11,327 bases of DNA from Stramenopiles sp. TOSAG23-6 (taxonomy: Eukaryota; Sar): assembly GCA_900128565.1 (NCBI GenBank), contig LT636268.1, positions 1 through 11,327 on the forward strand. Reading direction: 5' to 3'. The position numbers and the translations under genes were made by a program. This document shows positions 1 to 8,820 of this stretch, piece by piece (position 1 is the stretch's first letter; every line of letters begins with the position of its first letter). The notes below the pieces were generated by a model, which did no database searches, was not told the origin of the DNA, and worked only from the letters and a program-made list of their open reading frames with translations.

Positions 1-55
1 CTGAAGCACCCACAAAATTTATTCCTTTTTTATTATTACTATTATATTCTTTTTT
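1..55 (-). repeat. 55-bp inverted repeat, left copy
   Basis: The reverse complement of bases 1-55 is identical to 8807-8861. The match ends at base 56, where the flanks differ (C in this copy, G in the right copy), and reaches base 1, so it may extend beyond the window. Here it encodes the last visible residues of the left gene. Confidence 0.97.
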
Positions 56-1228
56 GTGATTGTTGCTTATACCATTTTCTCTAAATATTGTTTTACTTTG
101 AGCGACAGAAGATTTTTTCGTAGTATCAACATAATCACTTGCAAATCTTTGGTATTTATGATTATTAGGGTTAGGGTTATCAACATAATCACTTGCAAAT
201 CTTTGGTATTTATGATTATTTTTCATTGGCCCTTCCACACTCATCTTCCATCCTTTTTCGAAAAGCATCTGATTGACTCTTGAGTCTTCACACATGGAGC
301 TGTTATTAGCACTGTTGCATGAAGTTTGCTGAAACGAATCAGTTTTCTCATTTTCAGAACACTTTGAATTTTTGACACTTTTTCTATAATTACTATCAAT
401 CGGAGGAATGTCGTTTTCTTCGCACAAATTTATAGGCTGATTTGAACTAATTCTGTGAACTACTGTTGTTGGTACTGAATGTACTGCAACTTCATCATCT
501 AAAATAACCGTGTTTCGTGTTTCGTTCTTCATGCTGGATATTTTTTCCACATTTATTTTCTCGGAAGTTTCCTTTGTGATTTTACCTTTTTTCGACCCGG
601 ATAAAATAGGATTTAAAAATGTAAATGGATTTTCACTGCTTATACTATCATTACATACACTATCATTACTATCGGTAGTTGTATTTTTTTCCACGTCAGG
701 GACACTATTGTCGGCAACAATGACGGGAGAATTGATAGGATCTGAAAATCTATCAAGAGTTTCCATAAACGAGCAAGCTTCAATTGGCTGAATACTATCT
801 GGAACAGCAACTACACATACACCTGCTTTACCATTTACTGTAGTATTATCTTTAAATCGAACGACGCAATTCACAACACTAGTAGGGGTCAAAGCAACAG
901 GTGCTGATGGAGGCTTCTCACGCAGAACTTCTACTTTTCTAGGTATATGGATATCTACCATCTGGTTCCGTGGAAGAGTCGTAGAACAAACAACTGGACT
1001 AGTAATGACTTCAGAAGTAACATCATTCTTTGCAGAATCATATATAGTTTCAAAATGATCATTTTTCGTTTGAACAAAAGGAGTTGTTGGGTTTGTTCTC
1101 ATCGGCTGAGGAGTCGACTCTAGGGAATGTCTATTCACTCCTATTGGTGAAATACTATAACTTCGTCCAGAATCAGTTCGCTCAAACGAGAAACCCTCAT
1201 CAGCCGTAACATTTACATAAGATTCCAT
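1..1228 (-). CDS. N-terminal part of a low-complexity protein, probably the 5' half of the J-domain gene (partial, runs off left edge)
   Basis: An open frame starts at an ATG (1228-1226) and runs 409 codons without a stop to base 1. The protein begins MESYVNVTADEGFSFERTDS and is rich in Ser, Asn, Thr and Asp, as expected of a disordered region. I recognise no domain. Near its end (residues about 337-370) a 14-residue unit, NNHKYQRFASDYVD, occurs twice, separated by NPNP encoded by telomeric repeats. The last residues, [18 protein letters not shown], are encoded by a 55-bp block that recurs inverted at 8807-8861, where the same reading frame continues into the treble-clef/J-domain ORF. Joined that way the protein would be 708 aa (409 + 299). 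That junction is inferred, not present as a contiguous sequence here. The gene is divergent from the SNF2 gene. A tiny upstream ORF (ATG TTA AGG TGA, 1250-1239) sits just before the start. Confidence 0.8.
   Translation of the reverse strand, partial: MESYVNVTADEGFSFERTDSGRSYSISPIGVNRHSLESTPQPMRTNPTTPFVQTKNDHFETIYDSAKNDVTSEVITSPVVCSTTLPRNQMVDIHIPRKVEVLREKPPSAPVALTPTSVVNCVVRFKDNTTVNGKAGVCVVAVPDSIQPIEACSFMETLDRFSDPINSPVIVADNSVPDVEKNTTTDSNDSVCNDSISSENPFTFLNPILSGSKKGKITKETSEKINVEKISSMKNETRNTVILDDEVAVHSVPTTVVHRISSNQPINLCEENDIPPIDSNYRKSVKNSKCSENEKTDSFQQTSCNSANNSSMCEDSRVNQMLFEKGWKMSVEGPMKNNHKYQRFASDYVDNPNPNNHKYQRFASDYVDTTKKSSVAQSKTIFRENGISNNHKKEYNSNNKKGINFVGAS
124..220 (-). repeat. 43-bp tandem duplication with a telomeric TTAGGG spacer, inside a CDS
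   Basis: Bases 124-166 and 178-220 are identical 43-bp copies, separated by 11 bp that with the adjoining bases form TTAGGGTTAGGGTT (165-178). The period is 54 bp, or 18 codons, so the reading frame is kept. On the coding (minus) strand the spacer reads as CCCTAA repeats and encodes NPNP between two copies of NNHKYQRFASDYVD. Perfect identity of the copies indicates a recent event. Confidence 0.95.
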
Positions 1229-1668
1229 TGCAATATACTCACCTTAACATTTAAAAGATGGATATCAAAATTCAAGAACAAGCAAAAACGATATACGTCT
1301 GATGGTGATCCCTGTTGTTTCTCCCTATCACTCTCTCTACCGGTCACTCATGTGAAGCCACACTGAATCTACTGTTTTTGTACCAAATTTTGTACCAAAA
1401 TTTAATCTAGAATTTTTTGCAAGCATCATCATCTGATGGCTGGGTTCTGGGTACCACATATTTTCAATACCAGGTAGACCTCTCACTTACCACACAAACA
1501 TTCCTCCTACGTTGACTAAAAGTTCATATGAAAAAGGACCTCGCGCGGATTAACTCTGTATTATTCAATAGACTATATTTTTCCAGTATCTGTAGACACT
1601 ACTACACAACAGGCTGAAAATTTCAGATTGCATCATTATTCGGTTTAATATCGTGTGTTGTTTGAGTA
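1229..1668. promoter_or_regulatory. Divergent intergenic region between the left gene and the SNF2 gene
   Basis: These 440 bp separate the two divergent start codons and presumably hold both promoters and 5' UTRs. I see no ORF of note. A TATATTTT stretch lies at 1574-1581, about 90 bp before the SNF2 ATG, and is a weak TATA-like candidate. The minus strand has AAGGTGAGT-like sequence near 1245-1237, which resembles a donor site but has no evident use. Bases 1374-1396 resemble the interior of SNF2 intron 4. No transcription start site can be fixed from sequence alone. Confidence 0.6.
1343..1429 (+). other. Possible relic or 5'-UTR member of the GT...AT intron family
   Basis: Bases 1374-1396 match 5332-5354 inside SNF2 intron 4 at 21 of 23 positions (GTTTTTGTACC...GTACC). 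A weaker resemblance extends to both sides: a TGAAT near 1363 upstream, and a T-run followed by GCAAGCATCAT (1419-1429) in place of the intron's T-run and CACATTACAT. It lies in the strand orientation of a 5'-UTR intron of the SNF2 gene. It lacks a clear GTACG start and CTAAC box, so a decayed copy or chance similarity remains possible. Confidence 0.3.
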
Positions 1669-4600
1669 ATGGTTCCTAATTGGATAAAAAAGGGAATACG
1701 AAAACGTCCTTACTCTGAAGTTGCTGGAGTTGTGAATGGAACTCTTCCTCAGGAAAGTGGACCTCCCATAACGCCCGATCATATGTCCATCAAAGAACTA
1801 TCCACGAAATCGTCAAGTGCGATACAAATAAATGATGAAAATGTAAATTCTCGAAATATTCAGGTGGTTCAATCTAAGAATGTGTCTAAAAAAAAAGGAA
1901 AAAAGCGTAAAAAACAGACAGTCGAAGAAAAGAAAAATTTCGCCGAACGCATGGCAAAAGGCAGAGCAGAAAAACGACGCAAGCAAGCAGCGCAGACAGC
2001 AATTGATGAATTAAACAAAGACGTCTCTGAAATTGTAGATGAGAGTGAAGTAAATGAAGAAGAGGAATGCGTCGGTAATCGTAGAAGTTCGCGTTCTCGA
2101 GTATCCAGGTATATGCAAATTGACGGACAAACTGTTTTGAAAGCAAATAATTATACAATGGAACAAGGGGAACTTTCAGTGTATTCGCGTGAAGCTCGAG
2201 GTACGTTTGATGCATCCTCAAATGATATTAAGAGACCTGTTCGAAATGCATATATGCTATTTATGTCAGAATTTGAAGCCCCAACAGAAGACAATAGACC
2301 TTATATACAGCAAGCTTCGGAAACATGGCAAGGTCTTTCAGATGCTAAGAGAATGGAATTTAAACGCCGTCACCAACAAATGGAAGAAAAATGGTTAGAA
2401 ACGGTTGAAAATAATAAAAGAAAAGCTCAAGAAAAAATAGCTGCAGAAAAATTAGCCGATCAAAATAGGCAAATTTTAGCAAATAAACAACGCGACGAAG
2501 AATGGCAAAAACTAAATGAAAAACGCAAAATGAGTAAAGCTGCAAAAATGAAGGCACAAGGTAAAGATCGTGTGTTTGATCTGAGTACTATAGAAGGTCG
2601 TCGCCTTAAGCATAATAAATCAATGAAAGCTGAACGAGAGTCAGTTATTGCTCTACGGAATACAGTTTTTGCATATTATCGAAATAATCTCAAAGGATTT
2701 ACTGAAAATATCCCTCATGCCCTTTCAACATCTGAGTATGATGTAATGACGGCAGGGCTCGTGGATACTGAAGGCGCCCCATGTGTATCTCAACCAAGTA
2801 TTATTGTTAATGGTACTATGAGAAATTATCAATTGAAAAGTTTGGAATGGCTACTTTGGATGTATGTACGTTTTCATCAGAAATTTCAATTTTATTTATT
2901 TTCATACGAAATTTCGTACCTAACAAATTTTATAAAAAAAATATTTTTTCACAATATATGATCATGGTATGAATCCAATTCTCGCTGATGAAATGGGATT
3001 AGGTAAAACGTTGCAGACAATTGCATATTTAGCTGCATTAAAAGAGAGGGGCGTGTGTGGTCCACATGTACGTTTTCATTATGAATTTCTAATGTATTTT
3101 TGTTTCATATGAAATTTTGTAATTAATGATTTTTTTGATTTTTTTGTTTTTCACAATACATCTTGTTGTTGTGCCATTGAGCGTAATGAGTTCATGGATG
3201 AGTGAGTTTCGTCGTTGGTGTCCATCGCTACGTGTAGTTCGCTTGCATTCACAAGACAAACATGAAAGAATGCGTTTGCGTACATTTTCAAAATTGAAAT
3301 TCGTTTTTTTTTTTATCATATAAAATTTTGTATCTAACCAAAAAAATCAAATATTTGAAATATTTTCCTACAATATATGTACCCATGTAATTGCCGATGT
3401 CAAGAATTATGACGTCATTGTAACTACATATGATTATGTTAAAGTGAAGGAAATGAGACACACTTTGAGTTCTCGCATAGCTTGGAGATGTCTTGTACTT
3501 GACGAGGGTCACAAACTGAAAAATGATGAAGCTGAAATTAGCCTGGCAATGCGACGTGTTAATTGTCAATCAATACTATTATTAACTGGAACTCCTTTGC
3601 AAAATAATTTACATGAGTTATGGTCTCTATTGAATTTTTTATACCCTAAAATATTTCCCGAATCGATTGCATTTGATGACGCATTTAGTTTAAATGGTTC
3701 CCAGATGCAAATTAAACGAGACGTATTGTCAAGAGCACATCATCTTATGGTTCCTCTAATGTTACGCCGTGTGAAACATGAAGTCGAAACTATGCTTCCT
3801 CCAAGAGTTGAAACAATTATCAAATGTCCATTGAGTGAAATGCAGAATTTTTGGTATAAACGTTTGTTGTTGAAGAATTCTGCCATGTTACAAGGATTGG
3901 AAGAAAGACAAATTTTAAAAGAGAAGGGGGAAAATGTCGGACAAAACTCTGGTGGTGAATGGAAAAAATTGAAAAGTTTAATGATGCAACTTAGGAAATG
4001 TTGTAATCATCCATTTCTATTTCCTAATGTTGAAAATACACTTGCAGATGCTGATGAATTGATCAACGAAGATGGTGCTGCAAATGAATCAATCGTAAAA
4101 GCATCTGGAAAAATGGAGAACTTGGATCGTTTGCTTACTGGGTTGTTTGCAAATGGTCATCGTGTAGTCATATTTTCACAATTTACAAGATTTTTAGATA
4201 TTGTAGATGATTATCTTCAACTTCGTGGCTATCAATTCGCAAGACTAGATGGAGGAACAAATCGCGTACAACGTATGGTCGACATACAAGAGTTCAATAA
4301 ACCTAATTCTCCATTAGTTGCATTCATTATGAGCACAAAAGCAGGTGGTTTGGGTGTAAATCTTCAGACTGCTGATACAGTTATTCTTCTAGATAGTGAT
4401 TGGAATCCACAAAATGATTTGCAAGCGATGGCTAGAGTTCATCGTATTGGTCAGACTAAGTTGTGTCATGTATATCGTATGGTAAGTTCCGGTACGATGG
4501 AAGAACGAATTGTACAACGTGCTCAAAAGAAATTATTTCTAGATACAATGGTCAATCGTGGTTCCACCTCTAATGCTAAAGCGGTAGAAAAATTAGGTAG

Positions 4601-7600
4601 CAAAGAACTTCTTGAAGCTTTGTCCTTTGGTGTAGAGCGATTGTTTGACAAGAAAAATGATAATGATTCATTGGAGAAAGATAGATATTTGAGTGAAAGT
4701 GAGGTAGCTTCTATAATTGACCGTTCAAAAACAAAAGAATCTGTGAAAATCTCAGTTAATAATGAAGATGATAATACTAATGATGTATCTGAAAGTTCAT
4801 CTACAGCAACTACGATGAAATCTTCGTCAGTGAGTCTACAAAGTGGTCAGCGCCAAACTCTTGCATCATATGATGAAGTCGCACCAATGACAAAATTAAC
4901 ATTTTTTCAAGGACAAGATTTCCGTGCTGGGGGTGTTGCTACATATAAAGATATGGCAGATGCTTGGGTCGAAGAACTTAAATCTAAGCGGAAAGCGCGT
5001 GAAAGAAAGTCTAGATATATGCAAATTGATGGACAAACTGTTTTGAAAGCAAATAACTATACGATGAATCAAGGGGAACCTTCTGTGTTTCATCAAGAAA
5101 ATAGAAAAAATAAAGACGAACAAGTAGCTATCGTTGCTCAAACTGGTCCACAACGTGCTGGTCGTGATTATGAGCATGAATCACAGTGTTTGTATTGTTG
5201 GGACGGTGGTGATTTAGTGTGTTGTGATGGGTGTCCTGCTTCTTTTCACTTAGAATGTTTAGGATTATCAAAAGCTTCTTTAGATAATATGAAATTTCAA
5301 TGGTACGTTTTCATATTGAATTTCAAATTTTGTTTTTATACCAAATTCTGTACCTAACGATTTTCGGATTTTACATTTTTTTTCACATTACATGTATTGT
5401 CCTCATCACTCATGTATAGAATGTGGTCGCAAGGCTGCTGCGGTAGGTGGTCTTATTTTCCGATGTGAGGTTTGTCCTACTAGTTATTGCGAGGATCATT
5501 TACCTGATATTGCACGAAATAACATTACAAACAAATGTAAAAGATTTCAAAATCTCGGCCAAAATCATCCGAAACAAGCTTGTTTTGTGCTTTGTTCTGA
5601 AAAATGTCAAATCTTCCACAAGGCAACAAATGGTGGTTCTAATTTAAGTATTTTTAATACTTTGGAAAATAAGGAGAAAGCAATGCGGAACGCAGAACGA
5701 GATTTAAAGAAAGAGAAACAGAAAAAAACTCGTGATGCGTTGGCATGGCATAAAACAAAATCAGACGAACGCAAACAATGGTATGGCAACAGCACATCTG
5801 ATAAATTTGACAGTACAAATAGTAAAAATAAATCGTCTGAGTCTTCATTGATAAAAACAGAAGAAAATACAGAATGTTATAAAAAAACTCGTTCAAAATC
5901 ATTATTAAATGAAAATCGGTGGTTCAAAGGTATGCGATTAAAAGTTGATTATATGGGTAGACAATATTCCGCTAAAGTAGTTCGAACATCTAAAACTGCT
6001 TTGTATGTAAAGTATAGTGATGGATCACAAGAGGATATCTTATGGGAAGATGTCGAGGAGCGGGTTATTAAAGTCCCTGTAAAAAAGAAATCTGAAAATG
6101 TCATTTTGCCTCCACAAGACGAAATTAAAAATGAAGACAATCAAATAAATTTCATTTTGCCTCCACAAGACGAAATTAAAAATGAAGACAATCAAATAAG
6201 TATACATGATAAGTTGGAAGAAAAAAACGATGTAAACCAGAATGAAGAAAAAAAAGATAGTTACCAGAAAGAAGACGACGTAATACAAAATAAAGTTGTT
6301 GAGAAAAAAGTAGCTTCAAATTGGGAAAAACTCTCCCTTAACACTTCTTTGATACCTGGGTTTGTTCAAGGTCGCTTTGCTGTTGTAATTTCAGCTGGTT
6401 TGTCTAGCCTTCCATTATATGCATTATCTGGGTTTAGTAAACGTTTAGAAAATTTGCGGCTCGATGATATGAAATATTTATATGAACTTATCTACTTAAA
6501 AACAATTCCTCGAGATGAGGAGCAAGCTAAATTTGAAATTAAAAGTTGGGTTGGTGTAGGCATTAAATTAGATTTAAAAGCAGAGTCACATTCAGAAGTA
6601 GTTAGTTTATTAAATCAATCTGATTTAATGAATAATGTTTCTATTCTATACCTTCGAATTGTGAGATCGCTTCAGCGACCGGTTCGCGAAGGAGGGCTAT
6701 CAAAGTCACAAGTTTCGAATTTTGTAAAACTTTTTGATTTAAAAGGTGAAAAGGGACAAAAATTGGATAACTTTTCGGTTCCTTCTATTGCTGAATTGAT
6801 TGCGTTTTTCCTCGTATTTCCTAGTGCTATACACCAGAGAATTAGAGTGAATGAAGCATTCAAACATACAATAAAAGATTTCGATGTGAAGGGTCGTATT
6901 ATTATGAGAAAAAAAAATGGTAGAGATATAAGATTGTATGAATGTCTAGAAAATGAAACAATTAAAAGGATTGCTAAAACGTTTGGATGTGAAGTTCAAA
7001 CTATTCTAAACATTAATAGCAAAAAAATTAAAGGACTTAACGCGAGTAATTTACTTATCGGGGGTACAGAAATTGCATTACCTGTTGCTGTTTGTAGAGA
7101 ATTATGTAGGAATCAAAATTATTTTGGAAAACATGTTCACTCTATCTTTGATTCCGATCATTTTGGTCCCTTTTCAACACTACGTGATGAAATTAAAGAC
7201 GAATATACTGTTCAACCAATTAGAAGTTTTTTTGATAATAATGTGAAATTGATTGAAGAATTCGAATGGGAATGTAATTTTGATGGTTTCACATTGGGAC
7301 CATCGAACTGTTTTGCATCAAAAAAACGAGGAAAATCTGGCATGGACAAAATTGTTAATGAAATTCAATTGTATCGTAGGCAATTATCTCAACTCGTGGT
7401 TAAATTTGCAAAGGAAGAGCGCGATAGGTTGGGTAAAGAAAAATTAATTAAGCTATTTACCCGAGAAATCTTTGATCAAAATGAGAAAAAAAGATTGATA
7501 GAATTTGATACAATGGTTTCTTCATTATGGAATTTACATACTCATGGTATTTTTATGAAGCAAATTGAATTTCTTCGTGGGAATTTTGCTGGTGTAAAGG

Positions 7601-8820
7601 AAATAAGGTATGTCATTTTTCCAGACGAAACGAAAATGAATATTGGTATTGCAATGGAATCCGAATTTGGTAGAGTAAGTGCTGAACCAAAACATGGGAA
7701 TGACGCTTTGAAGCGACCTGACACAAATGATGCTATACTCTCTGCTCTTGATATGCAAGATTTTGATTGGCGAAAAATAGTGTCCCACAAGGAAACTTTA
7801 CTTCGTGGTTTTCCATCTAATGGGTCAAATATTAATACACAACAACAAACGTATACAGAAGAATGTCTAGAAGATGCGAAAGAGAAATCCATTCTTGTTG
7901 TTTCAAAAGTACTTGAATTGTGTCCAACGTTTTTTTCTATGACACTTCACAATCAATTTGCTTATTTCAAATTGGAATGTTTTTCATATTCTGATGACTC
8001 TTCCTATTACATTAACCATTTACTACCAATGATTTCTAACTTGATAGATAGTGCACAGAATTCAAGTGTATCTCAAGGCAAAGTTACTAGTGCAGACGTT
8101 GAGACAGAATCTGAAACAGAATCAGTGTATGATGGTAATGATTCAAACGTTGAGGCAGAATCTGAAACAGAATCAGTGTATGACCCTAACCCTAACCCTA
8201 ATAAATCAGCACCGGATCCAATAGCCGAATATCCCATCATACAGATTACAGTACCTCCAGATGTTGAATGCGGCAAGCCTTATGAATTTAATTATTGTGG
8301 GCTCGTGATCAATATAATTTGTCCTCATTTTCCACCTGATACCCCACGTGATGTGCGTGTAAGTGTACCAATTACAAAGCCTGATTTGAATGTTATCCCA
8401 GAAAAAGGTCTTGAAACAAACGGTGAGTTTCTCAATGAGCTCAATGTTGCAGAAAATACAAAGGAACAATTACCACAACAACAACACTCGCTAGCTCAAG
8501 GTGCTACTGTTGGTAATGGAGCTGACCAGACAACAGGAAAATCAAAAGAGCTCCTCGCTGAACAGAAGAAAGATACCCAAGTAACAGAAACTGAAAATTC
8601 AGTACCTAATGACGAAGGAGAAGCTTCTATTGAAACAAACCTTCATCAATCTTTTGTTTTGGAAGATATGATAAAGAAATCATGTTTACAAAATGATGTT
8701 TCTGGTGTAGCAGTCTCTGTTACTGCGGCAGACTGGGCTGCTGTGGGTATTTTGCAATCTACAGAGACTGAATTATCAATATCGGAAGAAAAACAACAAC
8801 AAGAGGAAAAAAGAATATAA
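1669..8820 (+). CDS. SNF2-family ATP-dependent chromatin remodeller with HMG box, PHD finger, Tudor-like and LysM-like domains (5 exons)
   Basis: Exons 1669-2865, 2960-3067, 3162-3279, 3379-5302 and 5394-8820 splice in frame to 2257 aa. The ATG at 1669 follows an in-frame TGA six bases upstream. Visible domains, in order: a Lys-rich probable NLS (about residues 74-80); an [16 protein letters not shown] motif (147); an HMG box (187-245); the SNF2 ATPase with DEMGLGKT (409-416), DEGH (516-519), [11 protein letters not shown] (about 541) and C-terminal helicase motifs [12 protein letters not shown] (793) and VHRIGQ (828); a second copy of the [11 protein letters not shown] motif (1020); a PHD finger with CPHH-type last ligands followed by a C5HCH-like region (1078 to about 1150), resembling NSD-type PHDs; a Tudor-like barrel (about 1292-1345); a LysM-like segment (about 1632-1681); and a VPP..CGKPYEF beta motif (about 2066-2109). 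The ATPase motifs look intact. By family knowledge it would use ATP to move nucleosomes, with HMG for DNA and PHD/Tudor for histone tails. The SNF2 subfamily (ISWI/Lsh-like) is a guess. The stop codon lies inside the 55-bp inverted repeat, so the native C-terminus is uncertain. Confidence 0.9.
2107..2172 (+). repeat. [11 protein letters not shown] module, copy 1 (SNF2 gene exon 1)
   Basis: These 22 codons match 5013-5078 at 60 of 66 bases. Four of the six differences are synonymous third-base changes and the other two alter one codon (Glu to Asn). The preceding codons also give Ser in both copies. The encoded peptide starts [19 protein letters not shown] recall similar motifs in diatom proteins, but this is not a named domain that I can cite. 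Confidence 0.85.
2866..2959 (+). other. SNF2 gene intron 1 (94 bp, GT...AT)
   Basis: Removing these bases joins WLLWMY to [17 protein letters not shown], which matches the spacing before SNF2 motif I. The intron begins GTACGTTTTCAT and ends TTCACAATATAT. CTAAC, a branch-point-like box, lies at 2920-2924, 36 nt before the end. TATG occurs at both junctions, so the cut could slide by up to four bases, but no position within the slide gives an AG end. The interior holds a perfect 14-bp palindrome, TACGAAATTTCGTA. Confidence 0.9.
3068..3161 (+). other. SNF2 gene intron 2 (94 bp, GT...AT)
   Basis: Removal joins ERGVCGPH to [12 protein letters not shown], the expected SNF2 motif Ia region. The intron begins GTACGTTTTCAT and ends TTCACAATACAT. 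ACAT is present at the end of the upstream exon and at the end of the intron. The branch-like position reads TTAAT (3123-3127) rather than CTAAC, about 35 nt from the end. It aligns with the other three introns through most of its length. Confidence 0.9.
3280..3378 (+). other. SNF2 gene intron 3 (99 bp, GT...AT)
   Basis: Removal joins HERMRLR to [17 protein letters not shown] within a split Arg codon, restoring SNF2 alignment. The intron begins GTACATTTTCAA and ends CTACAATATAT. GTAC is present at the start of the intron and at the start of the next exon. A CTAAC box is at 3334-3338, 41 nt before the end. This is the most diverged copy at its 5' end. Confidence 0.88.
5013..5078 (+). repeat. 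[11 protein letters not shown] module, copy 2 (SNF2 gene exon 4)
   Basis: This is the second copy of the 22-codon module, at residues about 1020-1041 between the helicase C domain and the PHD finger. It is 60/66 identical in DNA to 2107-2172. The copies lie about 2.9 kb apart in the same gene, so an internal segmental duplication or gene conversion is likely. Confidence 0.85.
5303..5393 (+). other. SNF2 gene intron 4 (91 bp, GT...AT), interrupting the PHD finger
   Basis: Removal joins MKFQ-W to YCPHHSC, restoring the conserved W-Y-C-P near the last ligands of the PHD finger; the Trp codon is split TG|G. The intron begins GTACGTTTTCAT and ends TTCACATTACAT. GTA occurs at the start of the intron and of the next exon. 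CTAAC is at 5354-5358, 36 nt before the end. Confidence 0.9.
6101..6199 (+). repeat. 51-bp in-frame tandem duplication in the SNF2 gene
   Basis: Bases 6101-6148 and 6152-6199 are identical 48-bp copies with a period of 51 bp (17 codons). Each copy encodes [15 protein letters not shown], in the charged linker after the Tudor-like domain. Perfect identity shows that the duplication is recent or is still being homogenised. Confidence 0.95.
8096..8183 (+). repeat. 51-bp-period tandem duplication next to a telomeric array
   Basis: Copies at 8096-8132 and 8147-8183 (37 bp each) differ at one base and have a period of 51 bp. They encode VE(T/A)ESETESVYD in a Ser/Glu-rich linker. The second copy runs directly into (CCCTAA)3. 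Confidence 0.93.
8184..8201 (+). repeat. Interstitial telomeric repeat (CCCTAA)3 inside the SNF2 coding sequence
   Basis: Three perfect CCCTAA units are read in frame and encode part of [10 protein letters not shown]. The motif matches the TTAGGG telomere repeat known from many eukaryotes, including stramenopiles. It lies directly after the second copy of a 51-bp duplication. Confidence 0.95.

Noticed and set aside
124-220. CRISPR-like array
   Set aside because: There are only two identical copies with a telomeric spacer, in frame within a coding region of a eukaryotic gene.
56-791. Plus-strand ORFs at 56-283 and 510-791
   Set aside because: They lie antisense to the long left gene and have no motif or coding character of their own.
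1235-1247. Donor site AAGGTGAGT on the minus strand before the left gene's ATG
   Set aside because: It fits the classical donor consensus, but the ORF from 1228 is open for 409 codons with no acceptor needed, and the other introns here start with GTACG. Left as a note only.
2941-2990. A conventional AG acceptor for intron 1
   Set aside because: No nearby AG restores the frame and the SNF2 spacing; only the ...ATAT|GATCATGG junction gives [19 protein letters not shown]. The same holds for the other introns.
2866-5393. Inteins or self-splicing group I/II introns
   Set aside because: The inserts are only 91-99 bp, contain stops or shift the frame, and have no ribozyme core, whereas a branch-like box and T-tract are present.
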